Below are positions 1 through 10,949 of a stretch of 64,000 bases of DNA, in pieces. Under the pieces are notes generated by a model. That model searched no databases. It was not told where the DNA came from and saw only the letters and a list, made by a program, of their open reading frames with translations. The position numbers were made by a program, and so were the translations under genes. Each line of letters opens with the position of its first letter. Within the stretch, counting starts at the first letter, position 1. Source of the DNA: Sialis fuliginosa (Eukaryota; Arthropoda; Insecta; Megaloptera; Sialidae); assembly GCA_961205875.1 (NCBI GenBank), contig OY540810.1, positions 38,006,001 through 38,070,000 on the forward strand. The letters run 5' to 3'.

Positions 1-455
1 CAAAAATGATCACATAGCTTCCCCCAGCCCAGGGATGGGGAACCTGGGGCCTTTTCAATACTTCATTGCGACCGGTAAATATTTCAATTATTTATAATAT
101 ACGAGTATAATTTTTTTTCTCAATTTATTTTTAATTTTATTCTGCCAAGAGACAAAAATAAAAATGTTTGAACAAATAATCTACATTAATTTAATGGATC
201 TAATCTGAAACTTCCCCAGAATTGAAAATAATGACGTCACAGTATACAGACGTAAATTAAAATTGGCTATTGCGCATATCCGGTATATTCTGAAGTTATT
301 TGATATGAACTTCCTAGTGGGGATACATTTCGAAGACTACTTCAAGAAAGACGGTAAGTATGCGGCCTGCTTATTATTTTTAAATTTAAATGAGGCCTTC
401 TATGATAAAAAGGTTCCCCACCCCTGCCCTAGCCCTTTCAAATTGTGAGGAAGCA
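1..455 (-). repeat. Family J terminal hairpin, split by a hAT-type insertion
   Basis: The flanks of the insertion at 30-426, read together, give GATCACATAGCTTCC followed by GAGGAAGCAA, the terminal hairpin of family J seen again at 15019, 29587, 40170 and 50785. The rest of the copy, if present, lies left of the window. The family is defined only by comparison inside this window. Confidence 0.6.
30..426. mobile_element. hAT-type non-autonomous element (397 bp)
   Basis: Terminal inverted repeats CAGGGATGGGGAACCT and AGGTTCCCCACCCCTG bound a non-coding interior. The flanking 8-mers CCCCAGCC (22-29) and CCCTAGCC (427-434) differ at one base, as expected of an ageing 8-bp target duplication. Eight-bp duplications and CAG-type ends are typical of hAT. 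No transposase is encoded, so any mobility needed an enzyme from elsewhere. The short frame at 263-448 is incidental. Confidence 0.85.
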
Positions 456-858
456 ACACAATAAAGCGAATTATACATTACACTATACATGTTATATGTA
501 TCTATTGTATAATACAAACAAAGCCTATTGATAATTTTAATAAATTATGCATTATACAATTTAGTCAGTAACACAATAATATCCTAATAATTCAAACCAA
601 TTAGTATTATGAGTTTATCGAAATGTTCAGATGAATACCTATGCATGTAAAGTCAATGAGACAGTTGGGTATTTTGAAATCGGAGAATGCCTACGCGACC
701 AACTACTCTTTAACACGTACATACGTACCACATATTATCACGTGGGCACCTCTACTGCTTATTGTTAGTGTATTAGGTTTTATATAATAACAAAGAAAGT
801 CTCGTCAGAATCGGTTCAGTAGTTTTCAAATTAACAAAGAGACAAATGAAATTCGAAA
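456..858. other. AT-rich stretch with no recognised feature
   Basis: No coding pattern, terminal repeats or matches to the other repeats of the window were seen. Confidence 0.5.
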
Positions 859-866
859 ACTATCAT

Positions 867-1024
867 CAGTGGTGTAGTAACTGGAGGGGAGGAAGAACCC
901 CCCCCCCCCCCAGTAATACTCAGTGTATATATATTTTGAGAAAATATCAGTTCAAAATACCTTAAAAAAATTTAACTCATGTATTTATCCCCTCCCCCTA
1001 AAAAATTTTCTTACTACGCCACTG
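867..1024. mobile_element. Short hAT-type element (158 bp)
   Basis: Ends CAGTGGTGTAGTAA and TTACTACGCCACTG are inverted repeats. Exact 8-bp duplications ACTATCAT lie at 859-866 and 1025-1032. The subterminal parts carry G-rich then C-rich runs. No coding capacity. The exact duplication fits a comparatively young insertion. Confidence 0.92.
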
Positions 1025-1175
1025 ACTATCATGATGGATTCTATTGTTTGTAAAATTACGCATAGACTTAAAAAAACAACATAATATTTACATTTTACAG
1101 ACTGTGTCTATAATTTAAATACTACGTCACAAAACATGAAATATGAATGATTATGTAATTTATGTTTAATTTATG

Positions 1176-1357
1176 TAAGCTATGTATATTTAAAAAAAAA
1201 ATGTAAATTTTTTTAATCTAAAATACAAAAACTATATTATTTAAAAATTTTTTAAAAACATTTTTATAAAAAATTTTTATTTTTATTAAATATTTTTCCC
1301 TATGTATATGTGGGGGGAAGTGTCCCGCATCAGGGTTTTAGAATTCTGGTCACTTTA
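1176..1357 (+). repeat. Left direct repeat bounding the satellite-like array
   Basis: About 180 bp, from GTAAGCTATGTATATTTAAA to GAATTCTGGTCACTTTA, recurring almost unchanged at 3414-3594. Its first 25 or so bases resemble the middle of the array unit (GTAAGCTATATTTAAAAAA), so the array and its borders are historically related. Confidence 0.8.
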
Positions 1358-1450
1358 ATATAATATATACTATATACTATATGTATATACGTGTAATACT
1401 TTACACTATAGTTTACACTATTATATACTATTAGACTATTACTATTATAT

Positions 1451-3436
1451 GGTCTTCGGGCATTAGATAGTCTTAAAGATAATGGTGTAAGCGATATTTA
1501 AAAAAAAAAACTGGAGTCTCCTCGATCGCGCCAAGCTGACATATTAACTATTCAACTTATTTGTTAAATTTTCAATTTAAATTTCTTAATAATAGCCGAA
1601 GGCGCACTCGAAGGTCTTCGGGCATTAGATAGTCTTAAAGATAATGATGTAAGCTATATTTAAAAAAAAAACTGGAGTCTCTTCGATCGCGCCAAGCTGA
1701 CATATTAACTATTCAACTTATTTGTTAAATTTTCAATTTAAATTTCTTAATAATAGCCGAAGGCGCACTCGAAGGTCTTCGGGCATTAGATAGTCTTAAA
1801 GATAATGATGTAAGCTATATTTAAAAAAAAAACTGGAGTCTCTTCGATCGCGCCAAGCTGACATATTAACTATTCAACTAATTTGTTAAATTTTCAATTT
1901 AAATTTCTTAATAATAGCCGAAGGCGCACTCGAAGGTCTTCGGGCATTAGATAGTCTTAAAGATAATGATGTAAGCTATATTTAAAAAAAAACTGGAGTC
2001 TCTTCGATCGCGCCAAGCTGACATATTAACTATTCAACTTATTTGTTAAATTTTCAATTTAAATTTCTTAATAATAGCCGAAGGCGCACTCGAAGGTCTT
2101 CGGGCATTAGATAGTCTTAAAGATAATGATGTAAGCTATATTTAAAAAAAAAACTGGAGTCTCTTCGATCGCGCCAAGCTGGCATATTAACTATTCAACT
2201 TATTTGTTAAATTTTCAATTTAAATTTCTTAATAATAGCCGAAGGCGCACTCGAAGGTCTTCGGGCATTAGATAGTCTTAAAGATAATGATGTAAGCTAT
2301 ATTTAAAAAAAAAACTGGAGTCTCTTCGATCGCGCCAAGCTGACATATTAACTATTCAACTTATTTGTTAAATTTTCAATTTAAATTTCTTAATAATAGC
2401 CGAAGGCGCACTCGAAGGTCTTCGGGCATTAGATAGTCTTAAAGATAATGATGTAAGCTATATTTAAAAAAAAAACTGGAGTCTCTTCGATCGCGCCAAG
2501 CTGACATATTAACTATTCAACTTATTTGTTAAATTTTCAATTTAAATTTCTTAATAATAGCCGAAGGCGCACTCGAAGGTCTTCGGGCATTAGATAGTCT
2601 TAAAGATAATGATGTAAGCTATATTTAAAAAAAAAACTGGAGTCTCTTCGATCGCGCCAAGCTGACATATTAACTATTCAACTTATTTGTTAAATTTTCA
2701 ATTTAAATTTCTTAATAATAGCCGAAGGCGCACTCGAAGGTCTTCGGGCATTAGATAGTCTTAAAGATAATGATGTAAGCTATATTTAAAAAAAACTGGA
2801 GTCTCTTCGATCGCGCCAAGCTGACATATTAACTATTCAACTTATTTGTTAAATTTTCAATTTAAATTTCTTAATAATAGCCGAAGGCGCACTCGAAGGT
2901 CTTCGGGCATTAGATAGTCTTAAAGATAATGATGTAAGCTATATTTAAAAAAAAAACTGGAGTCTCTTCGATCGCGCCAAGCTGACATATTAACTATTCA
3001 ACTTATTTGTTAAATTTTCAATTTAAATTTCTTAATAATGGCCGAAGGTGCACTCGAAGGTCTTCGGGCATTAGATAGTCTTAAAGATAATGGTGTAAGC
3101 TATATTTAAAAAAAAACTGGAGTCTCCTCGATCGCGCCAAGCTGACATATTAACTATTCAACTTATTTGTTAAATTTTCAATTTAAATTTCTTAATAATA
3201 GCCGAAGGCGCACTCGAAGGTCTTCGGGCATTAGATAGTCTTAAAGATAATGATGTAAGCTATATTTAAAAAAAAACTGGAGTCTCTTCGATCGCGCCAA
3301 GCTGACATATTAACTATTCAACTTATTTGTTAAATTTTCAATTTAAATTTCTTAATAATAGCCGAAGGCGCACTCGAAGGTCTTCGGGCATTAGATAGTC
3401 TTAAAGATAATGGTGTAAGCTATATTTAAAAAAAAA
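1451..3436 (+). repeat. Satellite-like tandem array, about 161-bp unit, 12 full copies plus a partial
   Basis: Units start with GGTCTTCGGGCATTAGATAG at 1451, 1613, 1774, 1935, 2095, 2256, 2417, 2578, 2739, 2898, 3059, 3219 and (partial) 3379, so the period is 159-162 bp and varies mainly through an A-tract. Copies are nearly identical. Each unit junction can form a hairpin (GCCGAAG ... CTTCGGGC). Each unit holds an A9-10 tract and the core TCGATCGCG. Units 1, 11 and 13 share a G where the central units have A (AATGGTG versus AATGATG), and units 1 and 11 share CTCCTCG versus CTCTTCG. No open frame runs through the array. Confidence 0.97.
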
Positions 3437-3594
3437 ATGTAAATTTTTTTAATCTAAAATACAAAAACTATATTATTTAAAAAAATTTTAAAAACATTTT
3501 TATAAAATTTTTTTATTTTTATTAAATATTTTTCCCTATGTATATGTGGGGGGAGGTGTCCCGCATCAGGGTTTTAGAATTCTGGTCACTTTAG
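3414..3594 (+). repeat. Right direct repeat bounding the satellite-like array
   Basis: Near-copy of 1176-1357. The last array unit passes without a break into this segment at its A-tract, then reads ATGTAAATTTTTTTAATC as in the left copy and ends with GAATTCTGGTCACTTTA. Confidence 0.8.
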
Positions 3595-4270
3595 TTATCA
3601 TACAAATGTACAAAGTATAAAGAACATTATTTATTTTTGGCTGTATTGTGTACACAGTACATTCATTGAGAAAAAAGCTAGTGCTATACCATATATGTTA
3701 CACAAATATGTATAATTTAAATTTATATATAATTTAATATTTCGTGACAACAGGCATTTTACATTTATTTAAGAAAAATCTATTTACATAAAAAATTAAA
3801 CACATGTAAGTTATAAGGAATTAATAATATCTACAACTTTGTAACTACCATAGACAACATTATAAGCTCTGTTCTGCAGGGGCACTCCAAACGTCACGTT
3901 TATCTCTAACTTTAATCATAAATAACAACAGCAGGTGTTCGAGGCAGAACTTTATAATGCCTTTTTGCAATTATTTTGGCTGTGATACACATAACATTAC
4001 AGGTGAATTAGATTCTTTACAAGAGATAACACCGACCGTAATTCTAGTGAATTTTAAACTGATAAAAGTTGGCAACATTTTATTTTCCTGAATGTATACA
4101 AATCATCAGGGGTTTTATTTTGCTGTGCAGATGTAACTTGTTTGTGCAGCTGTAAAGGATTTTTTTAAATAAATTCCGGTAGTCCTCGATTTACGACAGG
4201 GTTCCGTTCCTAAAACTTGTTTCTAACTTGTGTACTGAATATGTTTTTTTAACGTGAATAACGTTAAAAA
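3595..4270. other. AT-rich stretch with no recognised gene
   Basis: No coding pattern was seen. A short GTGCAGCTGTAAAGG stretch near 4144 resembles motifs in the insertion at 6540-7015. Confidence 0.4.
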
Positions 4271-4520
4271 AACATATGCAGTCATCATTGATTTTTTTAA
4301 ATGGAACACCCTATATATTATACCATTTTTGAATTGTGCGATAAATTCTGAATACTTTTTGTACAATATATCAATTTTCAAACGTCATTATTCCAAAAAC
4401 CACTGATTTTAGAGATATGATATACTGTACAAAAAGTGTTCAGAATTTATCGCACAATTCAAAAATGGTATAATATATAGGGTGTTCCATTTAAAAAATC
4501 AATGATGACTGCATATGTTT
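4271..4520. repeat. Fold-back element, about 104-bp arms and 42-bp loop
   Basis: The segment 4271-4374 returns as its reverse complement at 4417-4520 with only a few mismatches. Arms run from AACATATGCAGTCATCATTG through a GGAACACCCTATATATT stretch to the loop. Outside the right arm CACCCTGTATA follows, a sequence type common in insect short repeats. A transcript crossing this would form a long hairpin. No coding capacity. Confidence 0.9.
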
Positions 4521-4750
4521 TTCCTGAGACACCCTGTATACAATTTTCTTATGTCAAAAAATCCGCAACTAAAAATACTAATCGACGGGTCCAAGCGTTT
4601 TTGCACAAAATAATTACCTGAATTTTAAACGAATTTGTTCCTTTCATCGTGAACGCACTGTATATTAACGTTTTCATGACGATACAAAATCACTAAATAA
4701 CTCAGAAACTAAAAGTCCATTTTCTTGTGGTTAAAGTGATTTTATTTAGT

Positions 4751-7343
4751 TTAAGGGGTTACACATCTAGTCACTTCGGAAAATGGGCCTTTTTTAGATT
4801 TTTTTTCAGAATAATAAAAAAAAACATTTAAATTAAATTTGGAGGGTTTATTGTACATGTCTCAAAACATAAAATTTTTTTTTTAATGAAATATAAAACA
4901 AAATGGTGACTTGAGCGTTGCTACATTTAGTGCATGTTTTTTGTTATGAGCTCCACTGTGAAAAACAGAACTTCCGTGGATCAACATCCAGAACAAAAAA
5001 AAATTTTTTCGTTATTTATACGAGTTTTCCCATCGAAATACACACGATTATAAAAAAATATCAAATTTTGTATCACTTTGAACAAAAAATCACGTTTTTG
5101 ACGAAAAAAACAACCTTAAATTGTTTATAAAAACCGTAATTATTAACCAATCGTAAAAATCTTGTGTACTTCGATGTTAAATCTATCTAAAAAGTTACAG
5201 TTAAAATTGCAAGTCGATCGGATGGAAAATGGCCAAGATACGTTTTCCGCAATTTTTAAAAACGTGGTTTCGATAAAAATAAAGTTAAAGTTTGAAAACT
5301 GTTTTACTACATGCAAACGCCGACGTTAATTCCGCCTTTTTTCGAAACTATGTATGTCGGTTTGGCGATTTTTGGTTGATAATTTTGCTTCTGTTTTGGC
5401 TTGAGACCGAATTACGGTGCCCCTTTACATTACCATGTATCAATTATCATTCATTTCGTTCATTTTTTGGAAAATGAGCGGTAAAAATTTAAAAAATATA
5501 TTTTTTTTTGCTTATAATTCCTTTTGAATATCTAAATGTTTATACATCATTTAAACCAATAAAAAAACTGTCAAAAATTAATTAATAGATTAGATGTAAT
5601 GACCTAATGACCATTGAAAGGGTAACCATATTTTAAAATATTATAAAAAGAAACGAATTTCTAAAAATTGATAACAATAATAAACGTCACTGATTTCTAA
5701 TTTCCTTTGAATGTTTATTTCAATATTCTCTCATTTCAATTTATATTAAACAAACATGCATCCGTGCATAAGTAACATAAATATTAAAAAAATCATACCG
5801 CTTGTGCATAAACTCGTAAGATAAACATTAATAAATTTCAATCGTTAATGAAGTTGTAAAACAAGTATAGAGACACTTCATGATGGTGATTATTTTTACA
5901 CGCCGGCCAAATGTAAACAAAGCGCTACTGGGTTTCGTCAAGCGATGTTGAATCACATGTACTTACTACTTTCAGATGAAAATATTTATTTTCAATGAAA
6001 ATATATTCTTCATCTAGTTAAGTACGTGAAGTGAATCGATATTTACTGAATGGGTGAATATAAAAACTTACTTAAAATAAGCTTGATTGAAGCTAAAATT
6101 AAAATAAAGTTTCAAGTAAGAGTAGTTATCGTTGTCGAAATGTAAATCTAGAATAAAATTGAGTGAGAAATACGTATTCAACTCTTGAGGCTTCCGCGGT
6201 GATCTTGATACGGTTCTTGGCTTCTGGGTGTAAGTAATCGTAATTATCGTATGTACATCGATGTAAAATCTATCTAAGAAGTTACAGTTAAAATTTCAAC
6301 TCGATCGGATGGAAAATGGTCAAGACACGTTTTCCGCAGTTTTTAAAAACGTGGTTTCGAAAAAAATGAATTTAAAGTTTGAAAACTGTTTTACTACATG
6401 TAAACGTCGACATTAATTCCGACTTTTTTTCGATATTTGGTCGCTTTGGCGGTTTTCGGTTGTTTATTTTACTTCTATTTTTGCTTGAGAGCGAATTACG
6501 GTTCTCCTTTACATTACCATATACTCATTATCACTAGGGTCCGTGAAACATGTTTGGCGTAACTTAAAGAACTTTTACATTTCTATTTACCAATGATTAA
6601 TTAGTATCTCATCTTTATTTTTCTATCAGGGAGGCAAGGGTTATTTTAGTGAGTAACTTGTTTCTGCAATTGTAAAAGTTAATTTGTGTAGCGCAAAAAA
6701 TTGAAACAATGTTTAATAAATAAATAAAATAATAAAATGTGTGGAAAAAAGGTCATTGCAGGTGTAAAAGCAAAAAATTTAAGAAAAGTAGAGTAAAAAA
6801 AGGTCATTGCAGTTGTAAAAATAAAAAATGTAAGAAATGTAATGCAAAAAACAAAGATCATTGCAGTTGAAAAGAAAAAATTGTAAGTATGGAACAAAAA
6901 ATAAGGTCTTGCAGTTTTAAATTTTTTTCTTAAATTTACCCCTGCAGGGAGTGGGTCACTGAGAAATAATTGTTCAAAAGTAAGTCCCTAGACTACATAT
7001 GTTTAAGAACCGCTGATCTAGGACCTAGGTTGTTTCATTTGTTTAGAGACACTTTGGAAAGTGAGCTTTAAAAATTAAAAAAAAAACACACATTTTTTTG
7101 ATTATAATTATTTCTCATTTACATTTCATTTTTATGATGTTTATACATTATTTAAACCAATTAAAAAATTTCTTAAAAATTAATTAACACATTAAAGCCT
7201 TTTGTAAATCTATTACATGTTAGCTGCGTCAAAACGCAGCGCCGTTTCGACTTGTATCGAATCACATATAATAGATTTGCAAGGTCGAAGTGGTGACGGA
7301 GACCGTTTCTGTATAATACGAAGGATTAAATGTAACCCCTTAA
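4751..7343. repeat. Composite repeat K with TTAAGGGGTTACA termini and an internal duplication
   Basis: The left end TTAAGGGGTTACAC (4751) and right end TGTAACCCCTTAA (7343) are inverted. Inside, 5168-5600 is repeated at about 6256-6535 and 7055-7205, including GTTTGAAAACTGTTTTACTA and TTTAAACCAAT words. The second copy is split by foreign DNA at about 6540-7015. It may be one element with an internal duplication or two overlapping copies. I do not recognise the superfamily. Confidence 0.6.
6540..7015 (-). mobile_element. hAT-like insertion within repeat K, with internal short repeats
   Basis: Compared with the other K copy this segment is extra. Its right edge, read on the minus strand, starts CAGCGGTTCTTAAACATATG, a typical hAT-like terminus. 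The left edge is unclear and no exact 8-bp duplication was found. Between about 6640 and 6920 a degenerate unit of roughly 50 bp containing TCATTGCAGTTGTAAAA repeats about four times. Related wording appears at 58030-58160. Confidence 0.5.
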
Positions 7344-7399
7344 TAACATAAGAGTAAAGCAGTATGTCTGTGTGTATTGCGATTAGTAAAAAGAGTAAA

Positions 7400-7520
7400 A
7401 AATTGTTCCAAAGAGTTTGTCCTCATTTACTCACTCACTCATCAACGCATTACCCAAACCACTGAATTTATGAAACATTAAATTTAATGGATGTTTTCCT
7501 TTTATGACGCTAACACCCTG
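7400..7520 (+). repeat. Dispersed repeat L, first copy
   Basis: Shares GTTCCAAAGAGTTT, CTCACT, CAACTCAT/CAACGCAT and TATGACGCTAACAC in the same order with 12805-12945. Boundaries and class unknown. Confidence 0.6.
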
Positions 7521-7632
7521 TTAAATTAATTTTTTATTTTGAAGTACGTATACTTAAAATTAGTTATAATTATCTACTAATTATTTTACGTATTAACTAT
7601 AAACTTTCTTAAATTTACTAATGTACTTCAAT

Positions 7633-7997
7633 CAGTGGCGTAGATAGCTTTTTGCGATGGGGGGGGGGGGGATATGACTTAGTATTTAATCTCATTTTTT
7701 TGGTTCAGGGACCCTCAATACGTGTAATTCCGTTAAAATCTCCAGTTCGATATTTTTCATGATTACTACACTTTATTATACAGTACATTTCGTGTATGTA
7801 TAATAAAAAATATAAAACCGACTAAAAAGCTGAAAATAAAATTCTATTAGACTCTTTTCGTACTAACTATTGCATTTTAAAAAAAGTTGATTTTGTTCAC
7901 ACTAGAAGAGTTTTAAAAATGTCTTAGATTTTTCTCATGAAGTAGACTCGTGGAGGGGATCGATCCCCTTGCCCCCCCTCTCCTATCTACGCCACTG
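7633..7997. mobile_element. hAT-type non-autonomous element (365 bp)
   Basis: Ends CAGTGGCGTAGATAG and CTATCTACGCCACTG are inverted. Exact 8-bp duplications ACTTCAAT lie at 7625-7632 and 7998-8005. A poly-G run follows the left end and C-rich sequence precedes the right end. Same terminal family as the element at 867-1024. No coding capacity. Confidence 0.92.
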
Positions 7998-8307
7998 ACT
8001 TCAATGCAGTTAATTTGAATTTTAAGATATTTCTGCATTGAGTAGATGCGAAATATTCCCTATGTACCCATAGATAACAGATTTAGTCAACATGATCTGG
8101 AAACAGAGTACCATAGTAATATCAAATGTAAACGTGAATTTCGCGGTACATACATTATTCTGTTAGATTTGGACAATTAAGCACATTGTACCGCTCGTTG
8201 CAGATGAGGTACAGAGTTCGTGCCCCTGGAGAATGATTATGCATACATATGTAGATTCAGATTTAATTGTCACTATTCGTGCCGCTGTATAAATGACTAA
8301 GTCACGT

Positions 8308-8395
8308 CAGTGGCGTCGCTAGGGGGGGAGGGGGTTGACACCCGGGGCGAAAGTCTAGAGTGTCACCCCCCCCCTCCCCCAAGTCAATAGGTTTT
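8308..8395 (+). mobile_element. Orphan left end of a CAGTGGCG hAT-type element
   Basis: CAGTGGCGTCGCTAGG is followed by G-rich then C-rich runs that pair with each other, as at the ends of the complete copies. No matching right terminus was found downstream, so this is a truncated or diverged copy. Confidence 0.55.
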
Positions 8396-9450
8396 AGTTT
8401 TTACACCCTTATGATTTTTTAACGACAGAAAAAAAATCTTTTTTTTTTAAATAAATTGGATTTTTTTACACATTGTACTCCCTGGAAGCTTAAAATTAGC
8501 TTTATTTTTTAATATATTACAGGAGTACCACCTCTCACTTTAAGTAAGTATACTTCAAGTACCTACTTTACCTTTAAAAATCAAGTATTATGAAAAAATA
8601 ATAAAATAGGCAAAAAAGAAAAATAAGATAATAGAGTAATCCGGAATTTTTTTTCATACCTTTTGTGTAATATTGTATATTTCAGCATTGATTGACATTT
8701 CAACACAATGACGTCACGCAACATGTCGCGCTAGCTGGGAGCGTTTGAAAAGTACATTTTTTTTTGACATTTTGGGGTCGAGATAAATTTTTAGTGTGTG
8801 ATCAAATTTTGTACATTGTTTTTTACCTCTAGATTGCATTAAACAGGTTTTCATATCTAACTGGATAAAGGGAGTTGATTAACTTTCGCTAGGGAAGTGT
8901 ATTATATGATCTAAAAAAAATTTGTTCTCGCCTCTCTTGTTTACTAAGTTTTTTAGTGTGTGGGGGGGGGGGGGGGGGGTTACAACAGTTTCTGGTAAAA
9001 GCCAGGCATAAGTAGTTCTAACCCGCACAAATGTACGAGATATACAACGCATATCTGTGTCTAGATGTAAAGTATACTTATAATAAATATATTTTACGTA
9101 CTGTATTTAAGATATATACGAAAGCAGTAAAATCTTTTGTATAGGCGTATTTGTTTTTCCATGAGGGAGAGGTTATATAAATCAAAGAAAGTTGAACCAA
9201 TTATATTATATACATACATATTATACTGTACCCATTAGATACAATAAACAAGAAAATAAATTAGAAAACAATATCGCGTTTGTTTTTTAAAAGAATTACA
9301 ATAACGAATCATTCCAACTTCAAACAATAATGATACAAATAAATAAACAAAAAGAAAAAGGATCGGCATCAAAGAAAACATGAGACGCTATTAATTTCAA
9401 TAAACATAAAATCCTTCTCATAACAAGGGAATACTTCTGGTTAGGTTTGA
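8396..9450. other. AT-rich stretch with a long poly-G run
   Basis: No coding pattern. A poly-G run of about 18 lies near 8960-8979. A GACGTCACGCAACATG stretch near 8710 recalls part of family I but is too short to assign. Confidence 0.4.
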
Positions 9451-9451
9451 G

Positions 9452-9620
9452 GTTAAGTGCAATTCGAGGCGTTATTTATTCTTTGTGCAGCCAAGCATCG
9501 AAGCCGCGCCCGTTCATAAACCTTCTACTCCTCCCCTTTTGCCTACACTTTTTACGCAGATAAAAAAGACGGTCTCGCGAAAACAACGTCTATTGTTTTT
9601 CAAATAAAATCGTGAAACCC
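9452..9620 (+). repeat. Paired repeat segment, left copy
   Basis: Shares TTAAGTGCAAT, GAGGCG, TATTCTTTG, GCAGCC, AGATAAAAA and CGTGAAA/CGCGAAAACAA, in order, with 11641-11790. Locally GC-richer than its surroundings. The two copies bracket the 2-kb region holding element A1 and the mariner relic. Function unknown. Confidence 0.5.
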
Positions 9621-9866
9621 TACGCTTCTTTATGTGTATAAATCAATGTGGATTTATTGAACGAAATACGGAATGTGATTAATGGAACATTTTCAGAAAT
9701 AAAGCTGACGGTTAGGATGTAAGACACATGTTCTTTGTTTTTATGGTCAACTTTTTGTCGTTTATCATAGAAAATATTAAGAATAATGTGGTTTTTATCA
9801 AAATAAATCAAACTTCTACGCCTAGTTGCACAGGCGATAGTTAACTCCAACCTGAATAAAGTATTA

Positions 9867-10833
9867 AGGTACTGGCACCAGTTATGGCCGCGATGAGAGC
9901 AAGGTTTACTGTTTTTGTGATTGACGGGCTTCTTTTTTTCTCATGTACTCATGTTACTAATAAAACAAGTAACTCTTTATTTAAGGGGGCAGACCCAGTT
10001 AGAATTTTGAAAAAATCAATTTTTTTTATGCATTTTCTCAAAGTAGAATATTTCGGAAAATTTCAGACAAATGTCCTGTCCATAGACGATCCAGTGTAAG
10101 TTCTAAAATAATTTTTTTATCTGCATGCAATTCGTACTCAAAACTTTAAACGATTGGTTTGAAATTTTTCTCACTTATTCTATACATAATTGTCCTCAGG
10201 ATGAACAAAGGATTTTTTTTTGAACGATTATTATTTTTTTTTATAGCCGAAAATGCGAGTGAAAGTTTAGTCGAATAAAAAATTTTGATTTTCAATATCC
10301 GCCATTTTGTGAAAATTCAAAAATTTTCAAATTTTGCCATAAAAAAATTACAATGTTTTCTGTAAATACATATCTTTCATGTGGAAAATTATTTGCTATT
10401 AATTATGTTAATGGCCAAAAAAAATCCTAAAAAAGAGCTTTTTTTGAAAGTCCCAACTAGGGGAATATATAAATATAATAAGTTAATATTGATTAAATAT
10501 AGTTTTTTTTTTAATTATAGCCTTTTATTTTGTTTATGTTTTTCCTCCACTAAGGGATAAAGTAAAATCAGTAATGAGCACGCAGTGATGGACACGTGCT
10601 AATGATTACAAAATGATAAGTACTACGACACAAAAGATACAAAAGAAAGAATCGTCAAATTTTGACACCTATTGGCCAATTGTCATCAAATCACGCTGTA
10701 AGACAGTTAAATGTATATAGATTAATATTCAAAAATGGTAGTAATCAAATATCAACAAATATTTCTAATTCAGTACATTTAATTTAAAAAATAGCCATTA
10801 CTGGAGTCATACTCAAGACTGGTGCCAGTACCT
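9867..10833 (+). mobile_element. TA-target element family A, copy A1, with a probable internal insertion
   Basis: Ends AGGTACTGGCACCAG and CTGGTGCCAGTACCT are inverted and flanked by TA on both sides, the insertion style of Tc1/mariner-like elements. Compared with A3 (559 bp), this copy carries about 480 extra bp from about 9984 to 10461, starting GGGGGCAGACCC and ending CAACTAGGGG, probably a second insertion. No transposase is encoded. Frames inside are incidental. Confidence 0.85.
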
Positions 10834-10949
10834 TAGTTCCTTTACCTTTCTATCGCTACTAGATTTCATAGTAGATATTTGAAAATGAAGAATTTTTTAT
10901 AAAATCGTTCTTTTTTTAAGAAAACAACAACAAAGAAGTATAGATAAAC

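Noticed and set aside
1451-3436. CRISPR-like array
   Set aside because: Units are contiguous 161-bp repeats without distinct spacers, in a eukaryotic setting.
1176-3594. LTR retrotransposon because of flanking direct repeats
   Set aside because: The repeats are only about 180 bp, lack recognisable LTR ends, primer site or polypurine tract, and enclose only a tandem array.
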